A DNA stretch of 38,826 nt from Klenkia terrae (lineage in GTDB: Bacteria > Actinomycetota > Actinomycetes > Mycobacteriales > Geodermatophilaceae). How positions within the stretch are numbered: position 1 is the stretch's first letter; each line of letters starts with the position of its first letter. The stretch covers positions 1,010,162 through 1,048,987 of the forward strand of contig NZ_UEXK01000004.1 in NCBI RefSeq assembly GCF_900491935.1, read 5' to 3'. A program made the position numbers and the translations under genes. Under the pieces are notes generated by a model. That model was not told the origin of the DNA, searched no databases, and worked only from the letters and a program-made list of their open reading frames with translations. Below, in pieces: positions 31,759-38,826 of this stretch.

Positions 31759-32793
31759 ATGCCCCGCCCGCTGCCGCCGCTGCCCACCACCGTCGTCGGG
31801 AGCCTGCCGCAGCCCGGGTGGTTGATCGACCGGGACCGGCTGGGCCACCAGTTCCCGCCACGGGTCCGGGCCGCCGAGCTGTGGCGCATCCCCGAGGCCG
31901 ACCTCGCCGAGGCGCAGGACGACGCCACGCTGGTCACCATCCGCGCGCAGGAGGCGGCCGGGCTGGACATCGTCGGGGACGGCGAGATCCGCCGGGAGTC
32001 CTACTCCAACCACTTCGCCACCGCGCTGGAGGGCATCGACCTGGACAACCCGGGCACGGTGCGCAACCGCTCGGGCCTGGACATCCCGGTCCCGCGGATC
32101 ACCGGCCCGATCACCCGGCCGCGCCCGGTGCAGGCCGACGACGTGCGGTTCCTGCGCGCGCACACCGACCGGGCCGTCAAGATCACCGTGCCGGGGCCGT
32201 TCACCATGGCCCAGCAGGCGCAGGACGACTTCTACGGCAGCGACCGCGAGCTGGCGCTGGCCTACGCCGACGTGGTCCGGGCCGAGATCGCCGACCTCTT
32301 CGCCGCCGGCGCCGACGTCGTCCAGCTGGACGAGCCGTGGCTGCAGGCCCGGCCCGACGTGGCCCGGCAGTACGGCGTGGAGGTGCTCAACCGGGCGCTC
32401 GAGGGCGCCACCGGCACCACCCACGTGCACCTGTGCTTCGGCTACGCCGCGATGGTCGCCCAGCGCCCCGACGGCTACTCCTTCCTGCCGGAGCTGGCCG
32501 ACGTCACCGCCGACGCGATCTCGGTGGAGACCGCGCAGTCCAGCCTGGACCCCGCGACGCTGGCCCCGCTGCGCGGGAAGGGCATCGCGCTGGGCGTGCT
32601 GGACCTCTCGACGCCCGAGGTCGAGACGCCGGTGCAGGTCGCCGACCGGGTCCGCCGCGCCCTGGACCACGTGGACGTCGAGAAGCTGGTGCTGTCCAGC
32701 GACTGCGGCCTCAAGTACCTGCCGCGGGAGGCCGCCGCGGGCAAGATGCGGGCGCTGGCGACGGCGGCCGAGCTCGTGCGCGGCGAGCTGTAG
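31759..32793 (+). CDS. Cobalamin-independent methionine synthase-like (MetE C-terminal domain) protein
   Basis: A 344-residue UROD/MetE-like protein with only the catalytic C-terminal domain of MetE. TTVVGSLPQP (10-19), GEIRRESYSNHF, QLDEPWL (Asp191-Glu192 region) and the zinc ligands HVHLC (His224, Cys226) with SSDCGLKYLP (Cys316) are all kept. Proteins of this short type use various methyl donors; the real acceptor is unknown. ATG 31759 has no strong Shine-Dalgarno. It is divergent from the MetX-like gene and ends 4 nt before the DUF1304 gene, probably in one transcript with it. Core assignment is firm, physiological reaction uncertain. Confidence 0.92.
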   Translation: MPRPLPPLPTTVVGSLPQPGWLIDRDRLGHQFPPRVRAAELWRIPEADLAEAQDDATLVTIRAQEAAGLDIVGDGEIRRESYSNHFATALEGIDLDNPGTVRNRSGLDIPVPRITGPITRPRPVQADDVRFLRAHTDRAVKITVPGPFTMAQQAQDDFYGSDRELALAYADVVRAEIADLFAAGADVVQLDEPWLQARPDVARQYGVEVLNRALEGATGTTHVHLCFGYAAMVAQRPDGYSFLPELADVTADAISVETAQSSLDPATLAPLRGKGIALGVLDLSTPEVETPVQVADRVRRALDHVDVEKLVLSSDCGLKYLPREAAAGKMRALATAAELVRGEL

Positions 32794-32797
32794 CGCC

Positions 32798-33184
32798 GTG
32801 CTCGTCGCCGGGCTGGTCCTCGCCGGCATCGCCGCCGCCGTCCACCTGTACATCTTCGTGCTCGAGTCCCTCGCCTGGACCGGCGACAGGGCCCGGGCCA
32901 CCTTCGGCACCACGCCCGAGCAGGCGCGCGAGACCCGGTCGATGGCGTTCAACCAGGGCTTCTACAACCTGTTCCTGGCCGTCGAGATCGCCGTCGGCAT
33001 CGTGGTCGTGGCCGCCGGCGGCACCGCCGTGGGCGCCACGCTGGTGTTCGTCGGGGCCGGGTCGATGGTGGCCGCCGGGCTGGTCCTGCTGCTGTCCGAC
33101 CGCAGCAAGACCCGGCCCGCGCTGATCCAGCTCACCCCACCGCTGCTGGGCATCGTGGCGCTGGCGGTGGGGCTCACCTCCTGA
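32798..33184 (+). CDS. DUF1304 family membrane protein
   Basis: A 128-residue protein with four predicted helices (about 2-22, 51-76, 77-97, 105-125) and the DUF1304 pattern: AAVHLYIFVLESLAW at the N-terminus and FNQGFYNLFLAV in the middle. Function is unknown for the family; it is an inner-membrane protein. GTG 32798 starts 4 nt after the stop of the MetE-like gene, so it is likely translated from the same mRNA. It is convergent with the 78-residue gene, 5 nt apart. Confidence 0.88.
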   Translation: MLVAGLVLAGIAAAVHLYIFVLESLAWTGDRARATFGTTPEQARETRSMAFNQGFYNLFLAVEIAVGIVVVAAGGTAVGATLVFVGAGSMVAAGLVLLLSDRSKTRPALIQLTPPLLGIVALAVGLTS

Positions 33185-33189
33185 GGCCC

Positions 33190-33426
33190 TCAGTCCTCGG
33201 GCAGGTCGGCGAACGCCTTCTGCATCCCCCGGTACCAGTCCATCGACTTCTTGGGGTGCCGCCAGCGGCCCTTCATCGCGTCCCGGGCCTCCTGGTGGCT
33301 GGCGTCGCCGGCCTTCTCCGCCTCCTTGAGGTGCTGGTCCTGGGCGTTGATGACGGCGTTGGCGTCCTCGCCGCGGTGCGCCAGGTCGCAGGGGCCACCC
33401 AGCTGGGCGCAGGTCATGGTCTTCAC
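33190..33426 (-). CDS. Small DUF1059-like protein coupled to the ECF sigma factor
   Basis: A 78-residue cytoplasmic protein. The start MKTMTCAQLGGPCDLAHRG resembles DUF1059 proteins (M-x-C-x2-L/V-G-G-x-C-D). The rest is charged and helical, ending SMDWYRGMQKAFADLPED with a WRHPKK segment. The two cysteines 6 and 13 (C-x6-C) are worth noting. GTG 33426 overlaps the stop of the sigma gene (GTGA); a second ATG at 33417 is possible. AGAGAGG lies about 8 nt upstream. A GGTCACA-N16-CGTC promoter at 33461-33487 sits 34 nt upstream of the GTG, so it can be made independently of the sigma mRNA and may be a direct sigma target. Confidence 0.85.
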   Translation of the reverse strand: MKTMTCAQLGGPCDLAHRGEDANAVINAQDQHLKEAEKAGDASHQEARDAMKGRWRHPKKSMDWYRGMQKAFADLPED

Positions 33427-34295
33427 GTCTCGGTCCTCTCTCGGGGGTGTTCATCTCCCTGACGACGGCCGTCGTCCGGGTGTGACCGGCGCTCGACCCG
33501 GGACAGCAGGTCGGGCTCGGCGCGGAAGGTGATGGCCTGCACCACGCCGTCGGCGACGGCGAAGTCGAAGACCACCTTGGCCTCGCCGCGGTGGTACCAG
33601 GCGTAGCCGGCCCGGCCGTCCACGAGCACCGGCAGCGCCGCGTGCGCACTGCCGTCGAAGAAAGCGGCCACCGCGTCCCTGCCCTCGATCCGCTCCGGGG
33701 TGCCGGCCTGCAGCGCGGCGGCGTCGGCGGTCACCCCGGCACCGGGCGCCAGCAGCTCGAGCAACCGGGCCAGGTCGCCGCCGCGGGCGGCGGCCATGAA
33801 GGCGTCCACCACCACCCAGTCGGCCAGCCGGTCCTCGGCTGCGGGCTGGGCGATCCGGGCGCGGGCCCGGGAGGCCAGCTTGCGGGCGGCGGCCGGGGTG
33901 GTGTCCAGGACCGCGGCGATGGTGGGGAACGCGAACCCGAAGCTGTCGTGCAGCACGAAGGCCACCCGCTCCCGCGGCGGCAACCGGTCCAGCACCACCT
34001 GCAGGGCCAGCCCCACGGTGTCGGCGAGCGCGACCTCGTCGGCGGGGTCGGCCACCGGATCCGGCACGTCCTCCAGCTCCTCGACGGGCACCGGGGTGCG
34101 GGCCTTGAGCCGGTCCAGGCACAGCCGCGTGGTGACCGTCGTCAGCCAGGCCGGCAGGTCCAGCACCTCGGTCTCCGTGCGGTGCAGCCGCAGCCAGGCC
34201 TGCTGGACGACGTCCTCGGCCTCGGACCGGTCACCCAGCACCCGCGCGGCCAGGGCGGTCAGCCTGGGCCGCTCCGCCTCGAACTCCTCGACCAT
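33423..34295 (-). CDS. ECF sigma factor with SnoaL-like C-terminus (ECF41/SigJ-like)
   Basis: A 290-residue sigma factor. Region 2 spans about 8-75 (ALAARVLGDRSEAEDVVQQAWLRLHR, LPAWLTTVTTRLCLDRLKA) and region 4 about 108-160 (VVLDRLPPRERVAFVLHDSFGFAFPTIAAVLDTTPAAARKLASRARARI). A SnoaL_2-like domain (about 166-275) is fused behind; in ECF41 proteins this replaces an anti-sigma factor. The expected WLPEP linker motif of ECF41 is absent; the linker reads TPVPVEELEDVPDP, and EPDLLSRV stands where NPDKL is usual. Start ATG 34295 has AGGAGG 8 nt upstream. Its own upstream region carries GGTCACA-N16-CGTC, the ECF41 consensus. The last 4 nt overlap the small gene. Confidence 0.93.
   Translation of the reverse strand: MVEEFEAERPRLTALAARVLGDRSEAEDVVQQAWLRLHRTETEVLDLPAWLTTVTTRLCLDRLKARTPVPVEELEDVPDPVADPADEVALADTVGLALQVVLDRLPPRERVAFVLHDSFGFAFPTIAAVLDTTPAAARKLASRARARIAQPAAEDRLADWVVVDAFMAAARGGDLARLLELLAPGAGVTADAAALQAGTPERIEGRDAVAAFFDGSAHAALPVLVDGRAGYAWYHRGEAKVVFDFAVADGVVQAITFRAEPDLLSRVERRSHPDDGRRQGDEHPRERTET
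33461..33487 (-). promoter_or_regulatory. ECF41-type promoter before the small DUF1059-like gene
   Basis: On the minus strand GGTCACA (33481-33487), 16 nt, CGTC (33461-33464). This lies inside the 3' end of the sigma gene and ends 34 nt before GTG 33426. It matches the known ECF41 consensus TGTCACA-N16-CGTC at 10 of 11 specified bases. Confidence 0.65.
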
Positions 34296-34309
34296 CTCCA
34301 CAGCCTCCT

Positions 34310-34336
34310 GACGACCCGGCCCCACGGGGTGTGACC
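34310..34336 (-). promoter_or_regulatory. ECF41-type promoter before the sigma gene
   Basis: On the minus strand GGTCACA (34330-34336), 16 nt, CGTC (34310-34313), ending 14 nt before ATG 34295. Same boxes and same spacing as the site at 33461-33487, so autoregulation is likely. Confidence 0.65.
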
Positions 34337-34362
34337 GGGTCGGAATTGTCGCCCGGATGCGG

Positions 34363-34368
34363 TAGACA
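34363..34368 (+). promoter_or_regulatory. Candidate -10 of leaderless uvrA2 mRNA
   Basis: TAGACA, then 7 nt, then GTG 34376, with no ribosome-binding site. A GGAAT tract about 17-20 nt upstream could be a -35 but is not convincing. Confidence 0.4.
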
Positions 34369-34375
34369 GCACGCC

Positions 34376-36751
34376 GTGGACAGCCCCGCGACGCACCCGG
34401 CCGACACCCACGACCTGATCCGGGTGCTGGGCGCCCGGGAGAACAACCTCAAGGACGTCGACGTCGAGATCCCGAAGCGGCGGCTGACGGTCTTCACCGG
34501 GGTCTCCGGGTCGGGCAAGAGCTCGCTGGTCTTCGCCACCATCGCCGCGGAGTCCCAGCGGCTGATCAACGAGACCTACCCGGCGTTCCTGCAGGGCTTC
34601 ATGCCCAGCCAGGCCCGGCCCGACGTCGACCTGCTCGACGGCCTGACCACCGCGATCATCGTCGACCAGGAGCGGATGGGCGCCAACCCGCGGTCCACCC
34701 TGGGCACCGCGACCGACGTGAACGCCCTGCTCCGCATCCTGTTCGCCAAGATCGGCACCCCGCACATCGGCTCGGCGCAGGCGTTCTCGTTCAACACCGC
34801 CACGGTCAGCGGCAAGGGCGGGGTGACCGTCGAGAAGGGCGACCCCGAGGCCGGCCGGAACATCGAGCGCAAGGAGTTCCGCGTGCAGGGCGGCATGTGC
34901 CCCCGGTGCGAGGGCCGCGGGTCGGTCACCGACTTCGACCGCACCGCGCTCTACGACGACACCAAGACCATCAACGAGGGTGCGCTGACCATCCCCGGCT
35001 GGTCGATGGACGGCTGGCAGGGCCGGATCCTGCGCGGTTGCGGCCTGTTCGACTGCGACGTCCCCATCCGCGACCTGCCCGAGCGCGAGCTGCGCGCTCT
35101 GCTGTACCAGGACGCCACCAAGATCAAGGTCGAGGGCATCAACCTGACCTTCCTCGGGATCATCCCGCAGATCCAGAAGACGTTCCTCAGCAAGGACGTC
35201 GACTCGATGCAGCCGCACATCCGGGCGTTCGTCGAGCGCGCGGTCACCTTCACCACCTGCCCGGACTGCGCCGGCACCCGGCTCAACGACACCGCCCGCT
35301 CGTCCCTGGTCGCCGGCAAGAACATCGCCGAGCTGTGCCAGATGCAGATCAGCGACCTGGCCGACTGGATCCGCCGGCTCGACGAGCCGTCGGTGGCCCC
35401 GCTGCTCGGCGGCCTGCGGGACACCCTGGACGCGTTCACCGACATCGGGCTGGGCTACCTGTCGCTGGACCGGCCCGCGGGCACGCTGTCGGGTGGTGAG
35501 GCCCAGCGCACCAAGTTGATCCGGCACCTGGGCAGCTCGCTGACCGACGTCACCTACGTCTTCGACGAGCCCACCATCGGGCTGCACCCGCACGACATCG
35601 ACAAGATGAACGCCCTGCTGCTGCAGCTGCGCGACAAGGGCAACACCGTGCTGGTCGTCGAGCACAAGCCCGAGACGATCGCGATCGCCGACCACGTGGT
35701 GGACATCGGCCCGCGGGCCGGCACCGCCGGCGGGCAGGTCGTCTACGAGGGGTCGCTGGCGGGTCTGCGGGCCAGCGGCACGCTGACCGGCACGCACCTC
35801 GACGACCGGGCGACGCTGAAGCCGACGGTGCGCACGCCGACCGGGGTGCTCGAGGTGCGCGGGGCCAGCACGCACAACCTGCGCGACGTCGACGTGGACA
35901 TCCCGCTGGGCGTGCTCACCGTGGTGACCGGGGTCGCCGGGTCGGGCAAGAGCTCGCTGGTGCACGGCTCGGTGGCCGGGCGCGAGGGCGTGGTGAGCAT
36001 CGACCAGACCGCGATCAAGGGGTCCCGGCGGAGCAACCCGGCCACCTACACCGGGCTGCTGGAGCCGGTGCGCAAGGCGTTCGCCAAGGCCAACGGGGTC
36101 AAGCCCGCCCTCTTCAGCGCCAACTCCGAGGGCGCCTGCCCCTCCTGCAACGGCGCCGGCGTGATCATCACCGAGATCCCGACGATGGGCACCGTCTCCA
36201 CGCCCTGCGAGGAGTGCGAGGGCAAGCGCTTCCAGGCCGCGGTGCTGGAGTACCGGCTCGAGGGCAAGAACATCGCCGAGGTGCTCGCGCTGCCGGTCAC
36301 CGAGGCGCTGGAGTACTTCGGGACCGGCGCGGCCAAGACCCCGGCCGCGCAGAAGGTGCTGGGCCGGATGGTCGACGTCGGGCTGGGCTACCTGACCCTC
36401 GGGCAGCCGCTGAACACGCTGTCCGGCGGCGAGCGCCAGCGGCTGAAGCTGGCGATCCAGATGGGCGAGGGCGGCACCGTCTACGTGCTCGACGAGCCCA
36501 CCACAGGCCTGCACCTGGCCGACGTCGACCAGCTGCTGGGCCTGCTCGACCGGCTGGTCGACGCCGGCCGGTCGGTGATCGTCATCGAGCACCACCAGGC
36601 CGTGATGGCCCACGCCGACCAGATCATCGACATCGGTCCCGGCGCCGGCCACGACGGCGGCCGGGTGGTCTTCCAGGGCACCCCCGCCGAGCTGGTCGCC
36701 GACCGCGGCACCCTCACCGGCCAGCACCTGGCCGCCTACGTCGGCGCCTGA
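34376..36751 (+). CDS. UvrA2/DrrC-type ABC ATPase
   Basis: A 791-residue UvrA paralogue, shorter than UvrA (about 950). Two ABC modules each have a Walker A (GVSGSGKSS near 38-46; GVAGSGKSS about 519-527), an ABC signature ([18 protein letters not shown]) and a Walker B ([23 protein letters not shown]). Zinc-finger cysteines are kept ([32 protein letters not shown]). The part after the first Walker A that should bind UvrB is reduced, as in UvrA2 and DrrC proteins that protect against DNA-binding drugs. GTG 34376 is the likely start. Divergent from the ECF sigma gene, 80 nt apart. Its DNA-damage or drug role is inferred from family; whether it works with UvrB is unknown. Confidence 0.94.
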   Translation: MDSPATHPADTHDLIRVLGARENNLKDVDVEIPKRRLTVFTGVSGSGKSSLVFATIAAESQRLINETYPAFLQGFMPSQARPDVDLLDGLTTAIIVDQERMGANPRSTLGTATDVNALLRILFAKIGTPHIGSAQAFSFNTATVSGKGGVTVEKGDPEAGRNIERKEFRVQGGMCPRCEGRGSVTDFDRTALYDDTKTINEGALTIPGWSMDGWQGRILRGCGLFDCDVPIRDLPERELRALLYQDATKIKVEGINLTFLGIIPQIQKTFLSKDVDSMQPHIRAFVERAVTFTTCPDCAGTRLNDTARSSLVAGKNIAELCQMQISDLADWIRRLDEPSVAPLLGGLRDTLDAFTDIGLGYLSLDRPAGTLSGGEAQRTKLIRHLGSSLTDVTYVFDEPTIGLHPHDIDKMNALLLQLRDKGNTVLVVEHKPETIAIADHVVDIGPRAGTAGGQVVYEGSLAGLRASGTLTGTHLDDRATLKPTVRTPTGVLEVRGASTHNLRDVDVDIPLGVLTVVTGVAGSGKSSLVHGSVAGREGVVSIDQTAIKGSRRSNPATYTGLLEPVRKAFAKANGVKPALFSANSEGACPSCNGAGVIITEIPTMGTVSTPCEECEGKRFQAAVLEYRLEGKNIAEVLALPVTEALEYFGTGAAKTPAAQKVLGRMVDVGLGYLTLGQPLNTLSGGERQRLKLAIQMGEGGTVYVLDEPTTGLHLADVDQLLGLLDRLVDAGRSVIVIEHHQAVMAHADQIIDIGPGAGHDGGRVVFQGTPAELVADRGTLTGQHLAAYVGA

Positions 36752-36784
36752 CCGGCGGCGGTCGGCGAACCGCGCCCGCCTCCG

Positions 36785-37129
36785 TCAGCCCCCTGCCGGG
36801 CCGGCGACCAGATAGCCGGCCCACCCGTCGTACCCGCCGCCGTGGCGACCGACGATCTCGACGATCTCCCGGGTGAACGCGTCCGCCGTGTCGAGGTCGG
36901 CGGCGTCGATGCGGGAGAACTCGATCCGGGCGCGCCGCAGACCCCGCTGCACGCCGTCCACCCGGAACCCGGCCGCCTCCAGGTCGGACTGCACCGCGGC
37001 CGCGTGCGTGCGGGGGACGACGACCAGGTGGTCCAGCGGTCGCGGGGACGCTGGGTGGTCCCCCATCCCGATCCGCTGCTGCACCAGCGCAGCGTTGGCC
37101 TCGTGGTGCTCGGTCAGCTCCGACGTCAT
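36785..37129 (-). CDS. RraB family (ribonuclease E inhibitor-like) protein
   Basis: A 114-residue protein ending in GGGYDGWAGYLVAGPAGG, matching the RraB/DUF695-related C-terminal motif (G-G-x-Y/F-D-G-W). DHLVVVPRTHAAAVQSDLEAAGFRVDG near 33-60 completes the small alpha/beta domain. In E. coli RraB binds and inhibits RNase E; in actinobacteria this function is not tested for these proteins. ATG 37129 is taken as the start because the upstream open frame would run through tmRNA. It is followed by the convergent stop of uvrA2 34 nt away. Downstream of a terminator, it probably has its own promoter. Confidence 0.85.
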   Translation of the reverse strand: MTSELTEHHEANAALVQQRIGMGDHPASPRPLDHLVVVPRTHAAAVQSDLEAAGFRVDGVQRGLRRARIEFSRIDAADLDTADAFTREIVEIVGRHGGGYDGWAGYLVAGPAGG

Positions 37130-37166
37130 GGCTGCGGACGGTAGCCACCGGGCGGCCACGACGCAG

Positions 37167-37202
37167 CAGAGCCCGGGCGGTCCGTGGACCGTCCGGGCTC
37201 TG
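37167..37202 (-). terminator. Terminator hairpin of ssrA
   Basis: CAGAGCCCGG-x-CGGTCC and its complement form a 17-bp stem with one mismatched pair (37167-37183 and 37186-37202). It lies 29 nt past the tmRNA 3' end, on the same strand. Confidence 0.8.
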
Positions 37203-37230
37203 CCTACCTCTGCAAGGGGTACTGCTGTGA

Positions 37231-37606
37231 TGGTGGAGGTGGCGGGAATCGAACCCGCGTCCTTCGACGCGCGACCAGGGCTTCTCCGAGCGCAGTCCGC
37301 GTAGTCCCTGCTCGACCTTCCCGATCCCACGAACAGGTCGGGACGACAGGCCCAGTCGCTGTGTGGTGTCCCGTGCCGGTCCGCGACCGACCAGCACGGT
37401 GAGTCATCTAGCTGATGCCAGGATCCGGGCCGATGACGAAACCCGGGCTGACAGACTCACTCTGGCTGCTTACGCAGCGAGAGCGAAGTCGCGCTGACTG
37501 GAGTCGGCGCTTGTGTGTTTTCCAACGCGTGGTTAACGAGCTCATCGTTGGCTTCCTCGGCTCGCTTCCCCTGGTGACCCGACCGAAGTCGAGACCAATC
37601 ACCCCC
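37231..37606 (-). ncRNA. ssrA: tmRNA (ssrA)
   Basis: A 376-nt one-piece tmRNA that rescues stalled ribosomes by adding a degradation tag. The 5' end GGGGGTG (37600-37606, reading minus) pairs with CACCTCC near the 3' end to form the acceptor stem, with one G-U. The T-arm GGGTTCGATTCCC is complete, and A plus encoded CCA close the gene (37231-37234). The reading frame 37470-37508 encodes ADSSQRDFALAA and TAA, 12 residues, close to mycobacterial ADSHQRDYALAA. A possible -10 TACGAT or TACAAC is seen upstream on the minus strand (37607-37640 region), not certain. The 5' ends may be trimmed by RNase P. smpB is not in the window. Confidence 0.98.
37470..37508 (-). other. tmRNA tag-peptide reading frame
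   Basis: Twelve codons GCC...GCG and stop TAA specify ADSSQRDFALAA. The resume codon is GCC (Ala). The C-terminal ALAA is the ClpXP-type degron. Confidence 0.95.
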
Positions 37607-37674
37607 TGTGCAGTTGTACGGAGATCGTAACCCGCCATCCGCCCGGAAGCTTCCCGATTCACCCCGGGGGCGGG

Positions 37675-38826
37675 TCAGATCCAGTCGCGGCGTTTGAAGA
37701 TCACGTACAGCGCCAGGCTGATGCCGAACATCAGGGTCAGCGCGAACGGGTAGCCGAACACCCAGGTCAGCTCGGGCATGTGCTGGAAGTTCATGCCGTA
37801 CACCCCGCCCACCAGCGACGGGGCGAAGAGGATGGCCGCCCAGGCCGAGATCTTCTTGACCTCCTCGCCCTGGGCGATCGAGGTCTCCGAGAGCGTCTTC
37901 ATCTCCTCGTTCTGCCGCTGCGCGACCAGGGTGGCGTTGACCGTGAGGATGTCCCGCAGCTGGGAGCGGAAGGCGTCGACCCGCTCGTTGATGCCGGTGA
38001 CGTGGTCGGCCACGTCGCGCAGGGCGGCCCGCAGGTCCTCGTCGACGGCGTACTTCTCGAACCCGGCGGTGATCGCCGCGCAGATCCCGGCCAGCGGGGC
38101 GGTGGCCCGCTGCACGTCGAGCACCTCCTGGGACAGCTCGTAGATCCGCCGGGACACCTTCGGGTCCCCGCGGAACACCTCGAGCTCGATCTCGTCGATG
38201 TCCTTGTCCAGCCCGGCCAGCACCGGCAGGTACCCGTCGACGACGGCGTCCAGGATCGCGTAGAGCACCGACTCGCTGCCCTTGGCCAGCAGCTCGGGGT
38301 CGCTCTCCAGCCGCCGGCGGACCCGGGCGAGGTCCGGGGACTCGGCATGCCGGATGGTGATCACGAAGTCGCGCCCCAGGAACAGGTGCAGCTCGCCGAA
38401 CTCCACCTCCTCGCGGGCGTCGAGGTACCGGGCGGCCTTGAGGACGACGAAGAGCGTGTCGCCGTAGCGCTCGAACTTGGGCCGCTGGTGGGCGTGGATG
38501 GCGTCCTCGACGGCCAGCTCCGGCAGGTCGAACAGCTCCGCGAGCTCGCCGACCTGGTGCGGCTCGGGCCGGTACAGCCCCAGCCAGGCCAGCCGGTTCT
38601 CCGTGAACCCATCGGTGAGGCGCAGCCAGGTGCGGCTCTCCTCCGGCGACTCCGGGGTGTCCACCCGCCGGCCGGCGCTGTAGACGGCGTTGTCGATGAG
38701 CTTGGGCGCCCGGCCCGGCAGCTCGAGCCGGGTGACCGGCTCGGGGGCCAGCCCGGCGGGGCGGGGACGGCGGGTGAGCGTGCTGAGCGCGGTCAGCGGG
38801 GCGGTGAGCGGGGGACGGCGGCGGTC
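37675..38826 (-). CDS. corA: CorA-family magnesium/cobalt transporter (5' end cut by window)
   Basis: The visible 383 residues run to the window end with no stop, so the true start lies outside. A GTG at 38664 would be an internal Val: upstream codons read KLIDNAVYSAGRRVDTP, matching the N-terminal VDCxVYxxGxR of actinobacterial CorA. The C-terminus has the CorA signature YGMNF (GMN motif) between two helices (about LFAPSLVGG and FGYPFALTLMFGISLALYVIF), ending KRRDWI. The cytoplasmic funnel domain carries AVEDAIHAHQRPKFERYGDTLFVVLK. It forms a pentameric Mg2+ channel in the membrane. Stop lies 68 nt upstream of tmRNA, same strand, with no obvious link. Confidence 0.97.
   Translation of the reverse strand, partial: DRRRPPLTAPLTALSTLTRRPRPAGLAPEPVTRLELPGRAPKLIDNAVYSAGRRVDTPESPEESRTWLRLTDGFTENRLAWLGLYRPEPHQVGELAELFDLPELAVEDAIHAHQRPKFERYGDTLFVVLKAARYLDAREEVEFGELHLFLGRDFVITIRHAESPDLARVRRRLESDPELLAKGSESVLYAILDAVVDGYLPVLAGLDKDIDEIELEVFRGDPKVSRRIYELSQEVLDVQRATAPLAGICAAITAGFEKYAVDEDLRAALRDVADHVTGINERVDAFRSQLRDILTVNATLVAQRQNEEMKTLSETSIAQGEEVKKISAWAAILFAPSLVGGVYGMNFQHMPELTWVFGYPFALTLMFGISLALYVIFKRRDWI

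Noticed and set aside
37231-37606. Protein-coding frames over the tmRNA gene
   Set aside because: The region folds as tmRNA with acceptor stem, T-arm, tag frame and encoded CCA; coding frames here are accidental.

Overview
The window is chromosomal DNA from a very GC-rich actinobacterium. Family-level signals (DUF5994, DUF1684, a SnoaL-extended ECF sigma factor, glucosylglycerate hydrolase, many GTG starts, several start codons sitting 6-7 nt after a TANNNT box, and the tmRNA tag ADSSQRDFALAA) fit an actinomycete; Geodermatophilaceae (Blastococcus, Modestobacter, Geodermatophilus) is my guess and is not proven by the sequence. Coding density is high. There is no tRNA or rRNA gene, no CRISPR array, no insertion sequence and no prophage gene. 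The only gap over 300 bases between proteins holds the tmRNA gene. Both ends cut genes: an epimerase/reductase on the left and corA on the right.

Layout. 1-3143: an NAD-dependent epimerase-like gene, an atypical SDR, DUF1684 and DUF5994 proteins. 3274-5218: typA/bipA with a strong terminator. 5370-6974: a compact MauE-like / DsbA-like / small membrane protein operon. 7150-8276: yceI and a divergent marR. 8298-20010: a lipid or aldehyde catabolic region. It has a six-gene minus-strand unit (two acyl-CoA dehydrogenases, a crotonase and a three-subunit Pao-like molybdenum aldehyde oxidoreductase), a divergent TetR regulator, a 3-hydroxyacyl-CoA-dehydrogenase-like SDR, an acyl-CoA synthetase and a second crotonase. 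A 19-bp operator occurs three times here, upstream of every one of these transcription units, so they look like one TetR regulon. Inside this region a DUF559/AbiEi-like gene is bracketed by two 57-60 nt palindromic elements and interrupts the catabolic block.

20032-29718: a sugar MFS transporter, a patatin-like phospholipase divergent from a second acyl-CoA synthetase, a TrkA-type potassium channel, a class III adenylate cyclase, an APC permease and a GH63 glucosylglycerate hydrolase. 29684-33184: two alpha/beta hydrolases (one of the MetX type), a MetE-like protein divergent from the second, and a DUF1304 membrane protein. 33190-36751: an ECF41/SigJ-like sigma factor coupled to a 78-residue DUF1059-like protein, divergent from a UvrA2/DrrC-type ABC protein. 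Two exact GGTCACA-N16-CGTC promoters, one before the sigma gene and one before the small gene, suggest autoregulation. 36785-38826: an RraB-like protein, ssrA (tmRNA) and corA.

The observations most worth following up are the palindrome-bracketed DUF559 cassette, the three-site TetR operator that overlaps -35 boxes, and the paired ECF41-type promoters.
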